The notes: generated by a model from the letters alone, not told the origin. A stretch of 64,000 nucleotides of DNA from F22 sp963675625 (GCA_963675625.1 OY776497.1:372001-436000), one strand, 5' to 3'. Positions 26,691 through 36,041 are shown, counted from the stretch's first letter. Numbers and translations: made by a program.

Positions 26691-26721
26691 CAAAGATAGG
26701 GAAACTGAGTGAACTTACAAA
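26691..26721 (-). promoter_or_regulatory. Promoter of small RNA copy 2
   Basis: TTTG (26718-26721) and TATCTTTG (26691-26698) on the minus strand have a 19-bp spacer. Confidence 0.75.
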
Positions 26722-26728
26722 CAAAACA

Positions 26729-26758
26729 ACAAAAAAAGCATGCTATACAGCATGCTTT
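26729..26758 (-). terminator. Intrinsic terminator after pflA
   Basis: AAAGCATGCT and AGCATGCTTT (26735-26744 / 26749-26758) form a 10-bp perfect stem with a 4-nt loop, followed leftward by a U-run. It starts 5 bp after the pflA stop. Confidence 0.85.
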
Positions 26759-26763
26759 TAATT

Positions 26764-27504
26764 TTAATTAAGATATACTACACCAAAATATTCTTCAAAG
26801 AGCTCTTTTGCTCGATTTAATTGTTCGGGAGTATTCTCTGTAATATCCTTGAGGGCATATTCTTGTCCCATAGCTTCGTATTTGTGTGCACCCAGCGTAT
26901 GATAAGGCAAAATCTCCAAACGCTGTATCATCGCATAAGCTCCTAACGTCTTGCCCAACAAACGGATATCAGCTTCGGCATCACTAATAGTAGGGACTAA
27001 TACATAACGCACCCAAAACGGCTGTCCAATCTCTTCCATATACTTGGCCAAAGCCAGAGTTTTATCGTTGCGTAAACCAGTTAATGAAACATGCTTGTCT
27101 GGATCTATTTGTTTCACGTCAAGCAAAACCAAATCTACATACTCCAACAAGTTCTTCACATCCTCATTCCACACACTGCCATTGGTATCTATACAGACGT
27201 GTATTCCCTCCGCTTTCAGTTGTTTCACAAGCGGTAGCAAGGCTTTAGCTTGAAGGGTTGGTTCGCCTCCCGAAAAAGTTACCCCTCCCTTACGTCCGAA
27301 GAAAGGCTTCTGGCTGATGGCCATTTTAAGGATGTCTTCTGATGCTGTTTCTTTCCCTCCTTTTTGAGGGATAGTGTCGGCATTGGCACAGTATAGGCAA
27401 CGGAAGTTACATCCCTGTAAGAACACAACAAGACGTAGTCCTGGACCATCATAGGTGCCAAGACTCTCGTAAGAATGAACACGTAGTAATTTATTTTCAC
27501 TCAT
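26764..27504 (-). CDS. pflA: Pyruvate formate-lyase activating enzyme
   Basis: The 246-residue radical SAM enzyme installs the glycyl radical on PflB. The cluster motif CX3CX2C reads CNFRCLYC (about residues 32-39), preceded by the DGPGLRLVVFLQG stretch typical of PFL activases, and GGVTFSGGEPTLQ lies near 75. I placed the start at 27504 (MSENKLLRVHSYES). The longer in-frame version adds 19 residues that overlap the intergenic hairpin and have no family counterpart. It lies 110 bp downstream of pflB on the same strand, with a hairpin between the two that may lower its expression relative to pflB. A terminator follows directly. Confidence 0.95.
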   Translation of the reverse strand: MSENKLLRVHSYESLGTYDGPGLRLVVFLQGCNFRCLYCANADTIPQKGGKETASEDILKMAISQKPFFGRKGGVTFSGGEPTLQAKALLPLVKQLKAEGIHVCIDTNGSVWNEDVKNLLEYVDLVLLDVKQIDPDKHVSLTGLRNDKTLALAKYMEEIGQPFWVRYVLVPTISDAEADIRLLGKTLGAYAMIQRLEILPYHTLGAHKYEAMGQEYALKDITENTPEQLNRAKELFEEYFGVVYLN

Positions 27505-27545
27505 AAAGTAGGTCTTTGAATGGGTTGGTAACAAATATAATATAT

Positions 27546-27577
27546 AATGCCGAGAGGACAAAGCCCCCTCGGCATTT
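27546..27577 (-). terminator. Hairpin between pflB and pflA (partial terminator or processing site)
   Basis: AATGCCGAG (27546-27554) pairs with CTCGGCATT (27569-27577) around a 14-nt loop. No strong U-run follows on the minus strand, so read-through into pflA is expected. It could stabilise the pflB end of the message. Confidence 0.6.
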
Positions 27578-27616
27578 CTATATCTGTTATAGTATATTTA
27601 TGCTAGAGCAGGACTA

Positions 27617-29848
27617 TTAAGCCATACGCTCATGGAATGATCGAGAGATCACTTCCAATTGGTGTTCACGACTAAGTTCTACGAAGTGTACAGCATAACC
27701 AGAAACACGAATAGTCAACTGTGGATAATTTTCTGGATGCTCCATTGCGTCCATCAACATCTCACGATTAAGTACGTTTACATTCAAGTGATGCGCACCC
27801 TTTGCAAAATATCCGTCCATCATCGTAGTCAAGTTTTCTACTCGATCTTCTGCTGTAGCTCCAAGGCTCTTAGGAACGATAGAGAATGTATTGGATACAC
27901 CATCCTTCGCATCTGTATAGTTCAATTTTGCAACTGAAGATAAAGAAGCAATAGCTCCATGACTATCACGTCCATGCATTGGATTGGCACCTGGAGCGAA
28001 AGCCACGCCTTTTGCACGACCGTCTGGTGTAGCTCCTGTCTTTGTACCATACATCACGTTTGATGTAATAGTCAAAATAGAAAGCGTAGGATTGGCATTC
28101 TTATAGATAGGCAATTGCTCAAGCATTTCATTGAAATCGTGGGTAATTTTGACAGCAAGATTATCTACACGATCATCATCATTACCATAGAATGGGAATT
28201 CACCGTCAATATCAAAACCTGTTGTCAACCCTTCTTCATTGCGCTTAGCAGTCACCGTAGCATACTTGATAGCTGACAAAGAATCTGCTACGATAGACAG
28301 ACCTGCCACACCATAGGCCAAGTTGATACGTGGGTTGCTATCCACAAAGGCCATTTGTGCTTTTTCGTAATAATATTTGTCATGCATGAAGTGGATGATA
28401 TTCATTGCCTCATTGTAAACACGAGCAATTTCTTTAAGCACCACATAGTAGTTCTTCATCACCTCATCATAATTCAAGACATCATTTGTCAAAGGTTCGA
28501 TGCCCTCGACCATCAATGTACCTGTATTTTCACAACGACCACCGTTGATTGCTAGCAACAAAGCTTTAGCCAAGTTACAACGTGCACCAAAGAACTGGAT
28601 GTGCTTACCAATCTCTTGGAAAGATACACAACAAGCAATACCATAATCATCTGCTCCACGAGTGGCACGCATCAAATCATCATTCTCATACTGGATAGAT
28701 GATGTATCGATAGACACTTGCGCACAGAAATCTTTGAAACCTTGCGGTAGATCTTGCGCCCAAAGTACAGTCATATTTGGTTCTGGACTAGGACCTAGAT
28801 TGTACAATGTTTGAAGGAAACGGAAAGAAGTCTTTGTAACCTTTGTACGGCCATCTTTGAAACTACCACCCAAAGCCTCAGTAACCCATGTAGGATCACC
28901 AGCAAAAATATCATTATATGCTTGCATACGTAGGTGACGTACCATACGTAATTTAATCACAAATTGGTCGATGATTTCCTGAGCAAACTCTTCAGTAATG
29001 GTACCTTGTGTCAACTCATAATCAATATAAATATCAAGGAATGAAGAGACATTACCCAAAGACATTGCAGCACCATCTTGTTCTTTCACAGCAGCAAGAT
29101 AAGCCATATATACCCACTGTACAGCTTCTTGCGCAGATGTAGCAGGACGTCCTAAGTCTAGTCCGTAGTACTCTCCCATCACCTTGATCTCTTTCAAGGC
29201 CTTGATTTGGTCAGCGATTTCTTCACGAAGACGAATACGACCTTCTGTCATTGGGCCACCAAAGTCTTCTAAGTCTTGCTTTTTAGTTTCAATCAATCGA
29301 TCCAAACCATAAAGAGCCAAACGACGGTAGTCACCAATCACACGACCACGTGCATAATTATCTGGCAAACCAGTCAAGAAACCAAGTGAACGGAAAGAAC
29401 GAATCTCTTTTGTGTACACATCAAAAACACCTTCGTTATGTGTTTTACGATAGTGTGTGAAGATTTCTTTTACTTTCTCATCAACAGGTTGTCCAGCCTC
29501 TTTACAAGCACGATCCACAACATTGATCCCCCCAAAAGGCTTGATGGCACGACGCAATAATTCATCTGTTTGAAGTCCAACTATCAGCTCATTGTCTTTA
29601 TCAATATATCCTGCTTTATGCGAAGAGATTGTAGAAATAGTCGTGTTATCTAAAGAACGTACTCCGCCATTAGCTCGCTCTTCGGCAATGGCTTCCATAC
29701 ACTTTTCCCAGACCTTCTTCGTGCGTGCTGAAGGGCCACATAGGAATGAAGCATCTCCCTCGTAAGGAGTTATGTTTAGTGCAACAAAATTGGCCACATC
29801 AATGGTGCTTGTCCAAAGCCCATCTTTCATTGTAGTCTTAACGTCCAT
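27617..29848 (-). CDS. pflB: Formate C-acetyltransferase (pyruvate formate-lyase)
   Basis: The 743-residue glycyl-radical enzyme converts pyruvate and CoA to acetyl-CoA and formate under anaerobic conditions. The catalytic Cys pair is in DDYGIACCVSF (about residue 410) and the glycyl radical loop RVSGYAVHF lies near residue 717, as in genuine PflB and unlike diol dehydratases, which lack the Cys-Cys pair. Length and motifs are complete. TATATTTG at 29912-29919 is the likely -7 box, giving a leader of about 55 nt. The activase gene follows. This indicates mixed-acid, strictly anaerobic metabolism with fumarase and pyruvate phosphate dikinase nearby. Confidence 0.97.
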   Translation of the reverse strand: MDVKTTMKDGLWTSTIDVANFVALNITPYEGDASFLCGPSARTKKVWEKCMEAIAEERANGGVRSLDNTTISTISSHKAGYIDKDNELIVGLQTDELLRRAIKPFGGINVVDRACKEAGQPVDEKVKEIFTHYRKTHNEGVFDVYTKEIRSFRSLGFLTGLPDNYARGRVIGDYRRLALYGLDRLIETKKQDLEDFGGPMTEGRIRLREEIADQIKALKEIKVMGEYYGLDLGRPATSAQEAVQWVYMAYLAAVKEQDGAAMSLGNVSSFLDIYIDYELTQGTITEEFAQEIIDQFVIKLRMVRHLRMQAYNDIFAGDPTWVTEALGGSFKDGRTKVTKTSFRFLQTLYNLGPSPEPNMTVLWAQDLPQGFKDFCAQVSIDTSSIQYENDDLMRATRGADDYGIACCVSFQEIGKHIQFFGARCNLAKALLLAINGGRCENTGTLMVEGIEPLTNDVLNYDEVMKNYYVVLKEIARVYNEAMNIIHFMHDKYYYEKAQMAFVDSNPRINLAYGVAGLSIVADSLSAIKYATVTAKRNEEGLTTGFDIDGEFPFYGNDDDRVDNLAVKITHDFNEMLEQLPIYKNANPTLSILTITSNVMYGTKTGATPDGRAKGVAFAPGANPMHGRDSHGAIASLSSVAKLNYTDAKDGVSNTFSIVPKSLGATAEDRVENLTTMMDGYFAKGAHHLNVNVLNREMLMDAMEHPENYPQLTIRVSGYAVHFVELSREHQLEVISRSFHERMA

Positions 29849-30205
29849 GATTTTTTTGTATGTAAATGTAGATTTGCGAAGCGTTTGTCCCCCGCCTCAT
29901 TTAGGGTGCTGCAAATATACGACATATTTACACCGTATTCTAGCCTTTCAAAATGTTTACTTTGTAATCAATGTAAAAATTTGATACAGGTCAAAATAAT
30001 TGCAAAAGAAGATATTATTTATTCATAAAGTACACCTACTTTGATCCTCTAGCCGACATTTTGTTCATAATATATTGTACAGCATATCGAAAAAAAGGTC
30101 TAAATTCATCTTTTTGTAATATGATTTTTGCATCTTTGCAAAGATGGATATGCCTTGTAATGGCTTTTTCAGCTAAAAGTATTCACATTTTCAAACAATA
30201 AGACT
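29849..30205. other. Divergent intergenic region between pflB and the LpxH-like gene
   Basis: This 357-bp region contains no gene. It holds the pflB -7 box TATATTTG on minus (29912-29919) and a perfect 16-bp palindrome CATCTTTGCAAAGATG (30131-30146), about 60 bp before the LpxH-like start. Each half of the palindrome resembles a -7 box (CATCTTTG), so it may be a bidirectional promoter core or an operator. The AT-rich middle shows nothing else. Confidence 0.6.
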
Positions 30206-31084
30206 ATGCAAAATCTTCCCTATTACCCAACAGTAGTCGTGTCTGATATCCACTTAGGTACATCACACAGTAAAACTTATGAAGTGTCTGAATTCTTACG
30301 TTCTATCCGCTGTGATCTTTTGATTATGAATGGAGATATTATTGACGGTTGGCACCTTAAAAAATCGGGAATGGGTAAATGGAAAAAGAAGCATACAAAG
30401 TTTTTCAAAACCATCATGAAGATGATGGAAAAGTACAATACTAAAATTGTCTATATTCGTGGCAATCATGACGATTTCTTAGATAATTTAATGCCCCTAC
30501 AATTTGCCAATATTGAAGTGGTAACAGAATGGACCTACGAAAATTTTGGCAAACGTTATTACGTATGTCACGGAGATGTCTTTGATAGCATCACCACCAA
30601 AATGAAATGGCTCGCTCAACTTGGAGATACTGGATACACCTTCTTACTATGGGTAAATAAGGTGTACAATCAAAATCGTTTAAAACGCGGCCTTCCATAT
30701 TACTCGTTATCTCAGAAAATAAAAAATAAGGTGAAAGGTGCGATCAACTATATCACCGACTTTGAATCGGAGATTGTGTCATTAGCTAAACACAAGCAAT
30801 GTGATGGAGTGATATGCGGTCACATACACCACCCAGACAACAAGATGTGTGGCGATGTACATTATCTCAACTCAGGCGATTGGGTAGAATCACTGAGCGC
30901 ACTTATCCAAGACGAGCTCGGTGAATGGCAAGTTGTTTATTATGATGGCATGCTGAAAGAACAGATTAAAGAAGAAGCAAGTACTTTGGCTGAACAATTG
31001 GATCTACAAAACAACGCACCTCCTGCACCGACCCACTCCATGAGTGAGACACGTACAGCAGAGTTGGACGAATCTCCGTTATAG
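30206..31084 (+). CDS. UDP-2,3-diacylglucosamine diphosphatase-like metallophosphoesterase (LpxH-type)
   Basis: The 292-residue calcineurin-like phosphoesterase has the metal-site motifs VVSDIHLGTSH (residue 12 onward), NGDIIDGWH (about 47), RGNHDD (about 87), YVCHGDVFD (about 120) and GHIHHPDN (about 200), matching the LpxH family, which removes UMP in lipid A synthesis. It has no signal peptide, consistent with a cytoplasmic or peripheral membrane enzyme. The last 40 residues are an extra tail rich in Glu, Ala and Thr. The glycosyltransferase gene begins 47 bp downstream on the same strand, so both may act in envelope glycolipid synthesis. Whether it is the main LpxH or a paralogue cannot be settled here. 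Confidence 0.85.
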   Translation: MQNLPYYPTVVVSDIHLGTSHSKTYEVSEFLRSIRCDLLIMNGDIIDGWHLKKSGMGKWKKKHTKFFKTIMKMMEKYNTKIVYIRGNHDDFLDNLMPLQFANIEVVTEWTYENFGKRYYVCHGDVFDSITTKMKWLAQLGDTGYTFLLWVNKVYNQNRLKRGLPYYSLSQKIKNKVKGAINYITDFESEIVSLAKHKQCDGVICGHIHHPDNKMCGDVHYLNSGDWVESLSALIQDELGEWQVVYYDGMLKEQIKEEASTLAEQLDLQNNAPPAPTHSMSETRTAELDESPL

Positions 31085-31131
31085 GCATATCTCATGCAAA
31101 CATCTTATTTTAAATATCTAAACCAATCTAT

Positions 31132-32373
31132 ATGAGATTTTTATTTATAGTCCAGGGTGAAGGACGAGGACATTTCACCCAAGCGATCTCTATGTATGAG
31201 ATGTTACAACGCTACGGACACAATGTTGTGGAAGTCCTTGTGGGAAAAAGTAATGTACGTGACTTACCCACTTTCTTTACAGAGCGTGTAGATACAAAAA
31301 TCACCCGTTTTTTAAGTCCCAACTTCGCCCCTAGCCCAGAAAACAGAAGAGTCAAGATAGATAGTTCTATCATGAATAATATACGCCACGCACAAGATTA
31401 TATGCAAAGCATCCATTTAATTAATCAACATATCAAATCATCCAAAGCTGATATCGTGATCAATTTCTATGAGATGCTTACTGGTATGGTCTATATGATC
31501 TATCGCCCACGTGTACCCTACATCTGTATAGGACATCAGTATTTGTTTATGCACAAACAGTTTTCTCTTCCCGTAGAGGGTAGCAGTTTCGATGTGCTTA
31601 AATATTTCACTCGATTCACCTCACTTGGAGCAGCCAAACGATTGGCTCTTTCCTTCTACCCCTTCCCATCGGATAAGTCCAACAAGATAGATGTGGTACC
31701 TCCCATTCTACGACGCGAGGTGCTTGAGCTACAAGCTGAGCAAGGGGAACATATTCATGGATATATGCTCAATTCTGGCTTTTCCGAAGATATTGAGGCC
31801 TTTCATAAGAAACATCCAGAAGTACCATTGCATTTCTTTTGGGATAAAAAAGGCGTAGCCGATGAAACAGTTGTTGATGATACGTTAAGTTACCACAAGA
31901 TCAACGACAAGCTCTTCCTTGAGTACATGCGCACCTGTAAATGTTATGCCAGTACCGCAGGATTTGAGTCAATCTGTGAAGCGATGTATCTCGGTAAACC
32001 CGTTATGATGATTCCTGCCCATATTGAGCAAGATTGCAATGCTGCGGATGCTATGCGTGCAGGAGCTGGATTTTCTGCAGATAGCTTTGACCTAGAACGT
32101 CTCCTTGAATTTAGTCAGCATTTCGAGCCCAATCCAGACTTCCGTCAATGGGTGGAAGAAGCCGAAATTCGTATCATGCAAGAGATCCTAGCCGTGATCC
32201 CAGAATATCATGAGGGTAAATTTGTAGAGCACAACATCGCCAAAAATCGCAAATCACTCCTTCAAGAAGCGAATGAACAGCTAGACAAATTTATAGCTAT
32301 GGCCAAAGAAGGACCTAAAAAACTACACAGCACCTTCAAGAAGAAAAATAAAGAAGGCCAGGAGGCTAAATAA
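31132..32373 (+). CDS. Glycosyltransferase, MurG/MJ1255-like (GT-B fold)
   Basis: The 413-residue protein starts MRFLFIVQGEGRGHFTQAISMYE, the N-terminal Rossmann motif of the GT28/MJ1255-like GT-B group (GxGxGHxxQA). The C-terminal nucleotide-sugar binding half includes CYASTAGFESICEAMYLGKPVMMIPAHIEQDCNAADA (about 280-320, split across the binding loop). Such enzymes transfer a sugar to a lipid or cell-wall acceptor. There are no membrane segments; the last 20 residues are Lys-rich. It is coupled to the LpxH-like gene upstream and followed by a hairpin terminator. Acceptor and donor are unknown; a role in lipid glycosylation is inferred from the neighbour. Confidence 0.8.
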   Translation: MRFLFIVQGEGRGHFTQAISMYEMLQRYGHNVVEVLVGKSNVRDLPTFFTERVDTKITRFLSPNFAPSPENRRVKIDSSIMNNIRHAQDYMQSIHLINQHIKSSKADIVINFYEMLTGMVYMIYRPRVPYICIGHQYLFMHKQFSLPVEGSSFDVLKYFTRFTSLGAAKRLALSFYPFPSDKSNKIDVVPPILRREVLELQAEQGEHIHGYMLNSGFSEDIEAFHKKHPEVPLHFFWDKKGVADETVVDDTLSYHKINDKLFLEYMRTCKCYASTAGFESICEAMYLGKPVMMIPAHIEQDCNAADAMRAGAGFSADSFDLERLLEFSQHFEPNPDFRQWVEEAEIRIMQEILAVIPEYHEGKFVEHNIAKNRKSLLQEANEQLDKFIAMAKEGPKKLHSTFKKKNKEGQEAK

Positions 32374-32378
32374 AACAA

Positions 32379-32430
32379 ATACAGTGTATTTATGGAACAT
32401 GAATCCATAGATACACTGTATATTTATTTC
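32379..32430. terminator. Bidirectional terminator between convergent genes
   Basis: ATACAGTGTAT (32379-32389) pairs with ATACACTGTAT (32411-32421). An inner pairing TATGGA/TCCATA extends the stem. T-rich sequence follows on the right and A-rich sequence precedes on the left. It separates the glycosyltransferase from rsgA. Confidence 0.75.
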
Positions 32431-32483
32431 AGATACATTATATAGACTCCGCAGCACAATATAACGCTATCATATTTTCACAA

Positions 32484-33413
32484 CTATCTATACTTACCGC
32501 TTTCTTTATCTTCGAGCATAGACAGATAAGACTGATAACGCGAAGGAGCAATTTCTCCAGACTCCACAGCCTCAAGCACTGCACACCCAGGTTCATGAAT
32601 ATGCGTACAATTATTGAAGCGACACCCCTCTGAGACTTTAAAAATATCCACAAAGTAATGAGCAATTTCACCTTCCTTCATATCAAACGAACCAAATCCT
32701 TTGATTCCAGGTGTATCTATAATATACCCAGCTGCATATTCCAAAGGATACATGGTGCTATACGTTGTCGTATGCATCCCCGTTTGATGAGCTTCAGAGA
32801 TTTCGGCTGTACGTGCCTCCACATGTGGCAAGAGCGCATTGATAAGCGTAGACTTACCGACACCGCTATGTCCTGAAAATAAAGTCACCTTATCAACAAG
32901 CAAATCCTTGATGCTATCTAGTCCCTCCCCAGTCTCTGCTGAAAGCACATGGCAAGTATACCCGATAGATTCATATATATGTCTGTATATTTCTAGTTGA
33001 GATAAATCATCCTCATCATAACAATCGACCTTATTGAATATAATTTCCGTAGGTACATCGTATGCCTCGGCACTAGCCAAAAAGCGATCGATAAAAGTCG
33101 TTGACGTCTCAGGATAATTGATTGTTGCAACCAATAAACACAAATCTAAATTGGCAGCAATAATATGCGACTGCTTACTTAAATTGGGCGATTTACGTAC
33201 AATATAATTTTTACGTGGTTCAATCTCATAAATAAGTCCGGTACCTTCTCCATGCTCGTTGTAGGTTACTTGATCCCCCACGGCTATAGGATTGGTACTT
33301 TTGATACCCCGTAAACGAAAGTTGCCCTTGACCTTACAGGGCAAGGGCTCACCTTCAGTTGGCTTCACAATGTACCAACTACCAGTATTTTGAATAACAA
33401 GTCCTTTAGGCAT
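32484..33413 (-). CDS. rsgA: Ribosome small-subunit-dependent GTPase A
   Basis: The 309-residue circularly permuted GTPase acts in 30S ribosome maturation. An N-terminal OB domain (about 1-75) is followed by the GTPase domain with motifs in permuted order: NKVD (G4, about 128), GHSGVGKST (G1, about 180), a threonine-containing G2 region (TGMHTTT) and DTPG (G3, about 228). The C-terminal zinc domain carries the Cys/His set CRFNNCTHIHEPGC near 270. It begins 6 bp after frr, so both share a transcript, a natural pairing because RRF and RsgA both act on ribosome recycling and assembly. It is full length. Confidence 0.96.
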   Translation of the reverse strand: MPKGLVIQNTGSWYIVKPTEGEPLPCKVKGNFRLRGIKSTNPIAVGDQVTYNEHGEGTGLIYEIEPRKNYIVRKSPNLSKQSHIIAANLDLCLLVATINYPETSTTFIDRFLASAEAYDVPTEIIFNKVDCYDEDDLSQLEIYRHIYESIGYTCHVLSAETGEGLDSIKDLLVDKVTLFSGHSGVGKSTLINALLPHVEARTAEISEAHQTGMHTTTYSTMYPLEYAAGYIIDTPGIKGFGSFDMKEGEIAHYFVDIFKVSEGCRFNNCTHIHEPGCAVLEAVESGEIAPSRYQSYLSMLEDKESGKYR

Positions 33414-33419
33414 ATAAGC

Positions 33420-33980
33420 TTAGACTGTCATAATTTCTTTTTCTTTCGCAGCGAATTGCTCATCAATTTGCTTGATAAACTTATCGTGAATCTTCTGTAG
33501 TTGTGCTTCTGCATCTTTCTGTGCATCTTCAGCCAAGCCATCTTTCACAGCTTTCTTCAACCTATCGATACCATCACGACGAGCATTACGTACACTAATC
33601 TTTGCATTTTCAGCTTCTTGCTTACATTGCTTAGACAATTGTTTACGACGATCCTCAGTCAATGGAGGAATACCAATACGAATGATCTCCCCATTATTTT
33701 CAGGCATGATTCCTAGATCAGAATCAATGATTGCCTTCTCAATAGGTTGAAACATCGACTTATCCCAAGGCTTAATCGCAATTGTACGAGAATCAGGAGT
33801 AGTCACAGCAGCACAGTTATTGATTGGAACCATTGCACCATAAGAATCAACGCGGATACCATCTATTAGTCGCACATCCGCCTTACCAGCACGGATATGA
33901 GAAAGTTGCTCATCCAAGTGCATTGCAGACATTTCCATCATATCTTCTGCATCACCTAATACTTCTTTCACTTCAATCAT
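33420..33980 (-). CDS. frr: Ribosome recycling factor
   Basis: The 186-residue protein matches RRF end to end: the three-helix bundle with HLDEQLSHIRAGKADVRLIDGI near the N-terminus and PPLTEDRRKQLSKQCKQEAE around residues 107-126, the hallmark of domain I. It splits post-termination ribosomes together with EF-G. TACTTTTG at 34019-34026 on the same strand provides its own promoter, and frr lies about 100 bp downstream of pyrH, the classical neighbour. Confidence 0.97.
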   Translation of the reverse strand: MIEVKEVLGDAEDMMEMSAMHLDEQLSHIRAGKADVRLIDGIRVDSYGAMVPINNCAAVTTPDSRTIAIKPWDKSMFQPIEKAIIDSDLGIMPENNGEIIRIGIPPLTEDRRKQLSKQCKQEAENAKISVRNARRDGIDRLKKAVKDGLAEDAQKDAEAQLQKIHDKFIKQIDEQFAAKEKEIMTV

Positions 33981-34018
33981 AATATTATTTGTTATATATA
34001 ACCTTGTTTATTTGGGTA

Positions 34019-34026
34019 CAAAAGTA
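34019..34026 (-). promoter_or_regulatory. -7 box of frr-rsgA
   Basis: CAAAAGTA on plus reads TACTTTTG on minus, 39 bp before frr. Confidence 0.55.
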
Positions 34027-34081
34027 GCTGTTTTCTTGTTGATATACAACAAAACAAAGCTAATTTATAGACATCTAAGCA

Positions 34082-34792
34082 TTAAGGATGTACCACCGTA
34101 CCGATATTTTCGCCCGCTATCACCTTTTCTAAATTACCTACAGTATCCATATCAAAGACCACGATAGGTAGGTTGTTTTCACGGCACATGACAGTAGCCG
34201 TCAAGTCCATCACCTTCAAGCCCCTTTCCAATACTTCATCATAACTGATACGATCAAACTTAGTTGCCGTAGGATCTTTCTCAGGGTCAGCTGTATAAAT
34301 ACCATCTACACGCGTACCCTTCATCATGACATCAGCTTCGATCTCTATACCACGCAAAGCACTTCCCGTATCGGTTGTAAAATAGGGATTACCCGTTCCA
34401 GCAGACATTATGACAACAGATCCTTTCTCCATCAAGTCAATCGCTTTCCACTTATTATAGAATTCCCCAACAGGTTCCATGCGAATAGCTGTCAACACCT
34501 GAGCAGGCACACCCACTGCATGCAAAGCACTACTAAGCGCCAAACTGTTGATTACAGTAGCCAACATACCCATTTGATCTCCTTTCACACGATCAAAACC
34601 TTGAGCAGCTCCACTCATGCCACGAAAGATATTTCCTCCACCGATAACAATACCGATTTGAACACCCTTATCGTATACTGCTTTTATTTGTTGAGCATAT
34701 TCAGAAAGACGAGTTTCATCAATACCATATTGCTTACCCCCCATCAAACTTTCACCACTTAATTTTAAAAGAACTCTGTTGTACTTAATCAT
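34082..34792 (-). CDS. pyrH: Uridylate kinase
   Basis: The 236-residue hexameric UMP kinase of the amino-acid kinase fold phosphorylates UMP to UDP. It shows LLKLSGESLMGG at the N-terminus, IGIVIGGGNIFRG (about 46-58), the acidic DQMGMLATVINSLAL stretch and GTGNPYFTTDTGSALR (about 133-148). Length and motifs are complete. It is followed by frr after 101 bp, and preceded by birA with a 37-bp gap, so it likely belongs to the tex-birA operon with an additional internal promoter before frr. Confidence 0.97.
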   Translation of the reverse strand: MIKYNRVLLKLSGESLMGGKQYGIDETRLSEYAQQIKAVYDKGVQIGIVIGGGNIFRGMSGAAQGFDRVKGDQMGMLATVINSLALSSALHAVGVPAQVLTAIRMEPVGEFYNKWKAIDLMEKGSVVIMSAGTGNPYFTTDTGSALRGIEIEADVMMKGTRVDGIYTADPEKDPTATKFDRISYDEVLERGLKVMDLTATVMCRENNLPIVVFDMDTVGNLEKVIAGENIGTVVHP

Positions 34793-34829
34793 AATTATTT
34801 TTGTTATACATGTTTCATTTATTATGTAC

Positions 34830-35624
34830 CTAAAGCGTCAACGTTTCCTCATCATCTTTGAATAGAACATGTCGAACCTCTTTAAATAAATAGTCCAAAT
34901 TTTCTCCACTATCCCGATGCTTAATCGTCAAGACACCTTCAGGTGAGACTCCGATAATACGTCCTCTGAACGTACCCAGTTCATCGCAGAAATAAGCATC
35001 TTCATCAAAACGGAACAATTTAGAAAGATACTCAACCTGCAATTCATTAGCCGCATCCTCCTCTCCCGTAAAGAGAAGTTCACAACGCGCCTCAATACGT
35101 TCACGTAAAAGTTCTAAAATAGGCATTCTATCTAAGACCTCACCAGTAATAGTTGCTAAACTGACAGGATTTGGAGCCGATCCATGAAAGACCGTCTGCT
35201 TGACATTGATTCCAATGCCAGCAATCGTATATTCTATATTCTGTCCTTGGATGGCATGTTCTATCAGTATGCCTCCCAATTTCTTTTCTTTATAATAAAT
35301 ATCGTTAGGCCATTTGATCTTGATGTCATCAGAATATGCCTCCATCACGTCTACGATAGCCAACGAAATAGCCTCTGAGATCAAGAACTGCTCCACAATG
35401 GGAACTCGCTTAGGACGAATCAACACAGAAAACAATAAGTTTTTCCCCGGTGCCGATTCCCATCCATCATTGACTCTCTGCCCTCTACCAGCCGTTTGAT
35501 AATCGGTAGAGATAGTTAAATAATCAGGCAAATATGCCTCTTGTGCCTTGATCAGCTCACGCAAAAAATGATTGGTAGAATCCAATTTTGCGTAATGCAT
35601 ATGATCCGTGTGTATTGATTTCAT
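34830..35624 (-). CDS. birA: Biotin--[acetyl-CoA-carboxylase] ligase
   Basis: The 264-residue protein attaches biotin to carboxylase carrier proteins via biotinyl-AMP. Key motifs are LDSTNHFLREL (about 14-24), TDYQTAGRGQRVNDGWES (the GRGR-like adenylate loop, about 43-60), IKWPNDIYYKEKKLGGIL (about 98-116) and GIGINVKQ. It has no N-terminal winged-helix domain, so it is a group I ligase without DNA-binding repressor function. It lies in a leftward run of housekeeping genes between the YjbR-type gene and pyrH. Confidence 0.95.
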   Translation of the reverse strand: MKSIHTDHMHYAKLDSTNHFLRELIKAQEAYLPDYLTISTDYQTAGRGQRVNDGWESAPGKNLLFSVLIRPKRVPIVEQFLISEAISLAIVDVMEAYSDDIKIKWPNDIYYKEKKLGGILIEHAIQGQNIEYTIAGIGINVKQTVFHGSAPNPVSLATITGEVLDRMPILELLRERIEARCELLFTGEEDAANELQVEYLSKLFRFDEDAYFCDELGTFRGRIIGVSPEGVLTIKHRDSGENLDYLFKEVRHVLFKDDEETLTL

Positions 35625-35681
35625 GAGTTTATTATGTATAGGTTAATGTTTATGTTCAATCACTCTAAAAAGAGATATACT

Positions 35682-36041
35682 CTACTGCATGCCCTCCATA
35701 TACTCCTCTCTCATTGCACCCGTAAATTTGGCAACAATCAAGTTGTAACTATGGTCAACCAGCTCATAGACTAATTCATCAGACACATCGCTATCTAGAA
35801 TCACCTGATTCCAATGCATCTTATTGAGATGATATCCAGGTTGTATCCCCGAGAAATGCTCTCTTAATTCCACGGCTCTATCAGGATCACACTTTAAAGC
35901 AATCATCTTTTCTTTTTCCAAAGGCATAATGGCAAACATCTTGCCCATGACTTTAAAAACAAGCGTTGTCTCATCAAAAGGAAACGACTCAGTCACTTTC
36001 CGTTTGCAGAGACAGTATTCGCGCAAAGTTTCTATATCCAT
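35682..36041 (-). CDS. MmcQ/YjbR family protein
   Basis: The 119-residue protein is of the CyaY-like MmcQ/YjbR fold: an N-terminal helix, FPFDETTLVFKVMGKMFAI, a Lys-rich turn with IALKCDPDRAVELRE, and HLNKMHWNQVILDSDVSDE toward the end. A DNA-binding role has been proposed for the family but its biological job is not established. It starts 33 bp after tex and is in line with birA, so it is likely cotranscribed. Confidence 0.88.
   Translation of the reverse strand: MDIETLREYCLCKRKVTESFPFDETTLVFKVMGKMFAIMPLEKEKMIALKCDPDRAVELREHFSGIQPGYHLNKMHWNQVILDSDVSDELVYELVDHSYNLIVAKFTGAMREEYMEGMQ

Larger units (their letters stand above)
26410..26763. other. Intergenic region holding small RNA copy 2
   Basis: This 354-bp gap between pflA and the phosphoesterase gene contains no protein gene. 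It holds, on the minus strand, the pflA terminator (26729-26758), small RNA copy 2 with its promoter (26623-26721), and a candidate -7 box TATCTTTG (26581-26588) for the phosphoesterase operon. The remaining AT-rich sequence from 26410 to 26580 shows nothing I recognise. Confidence 0.7.
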
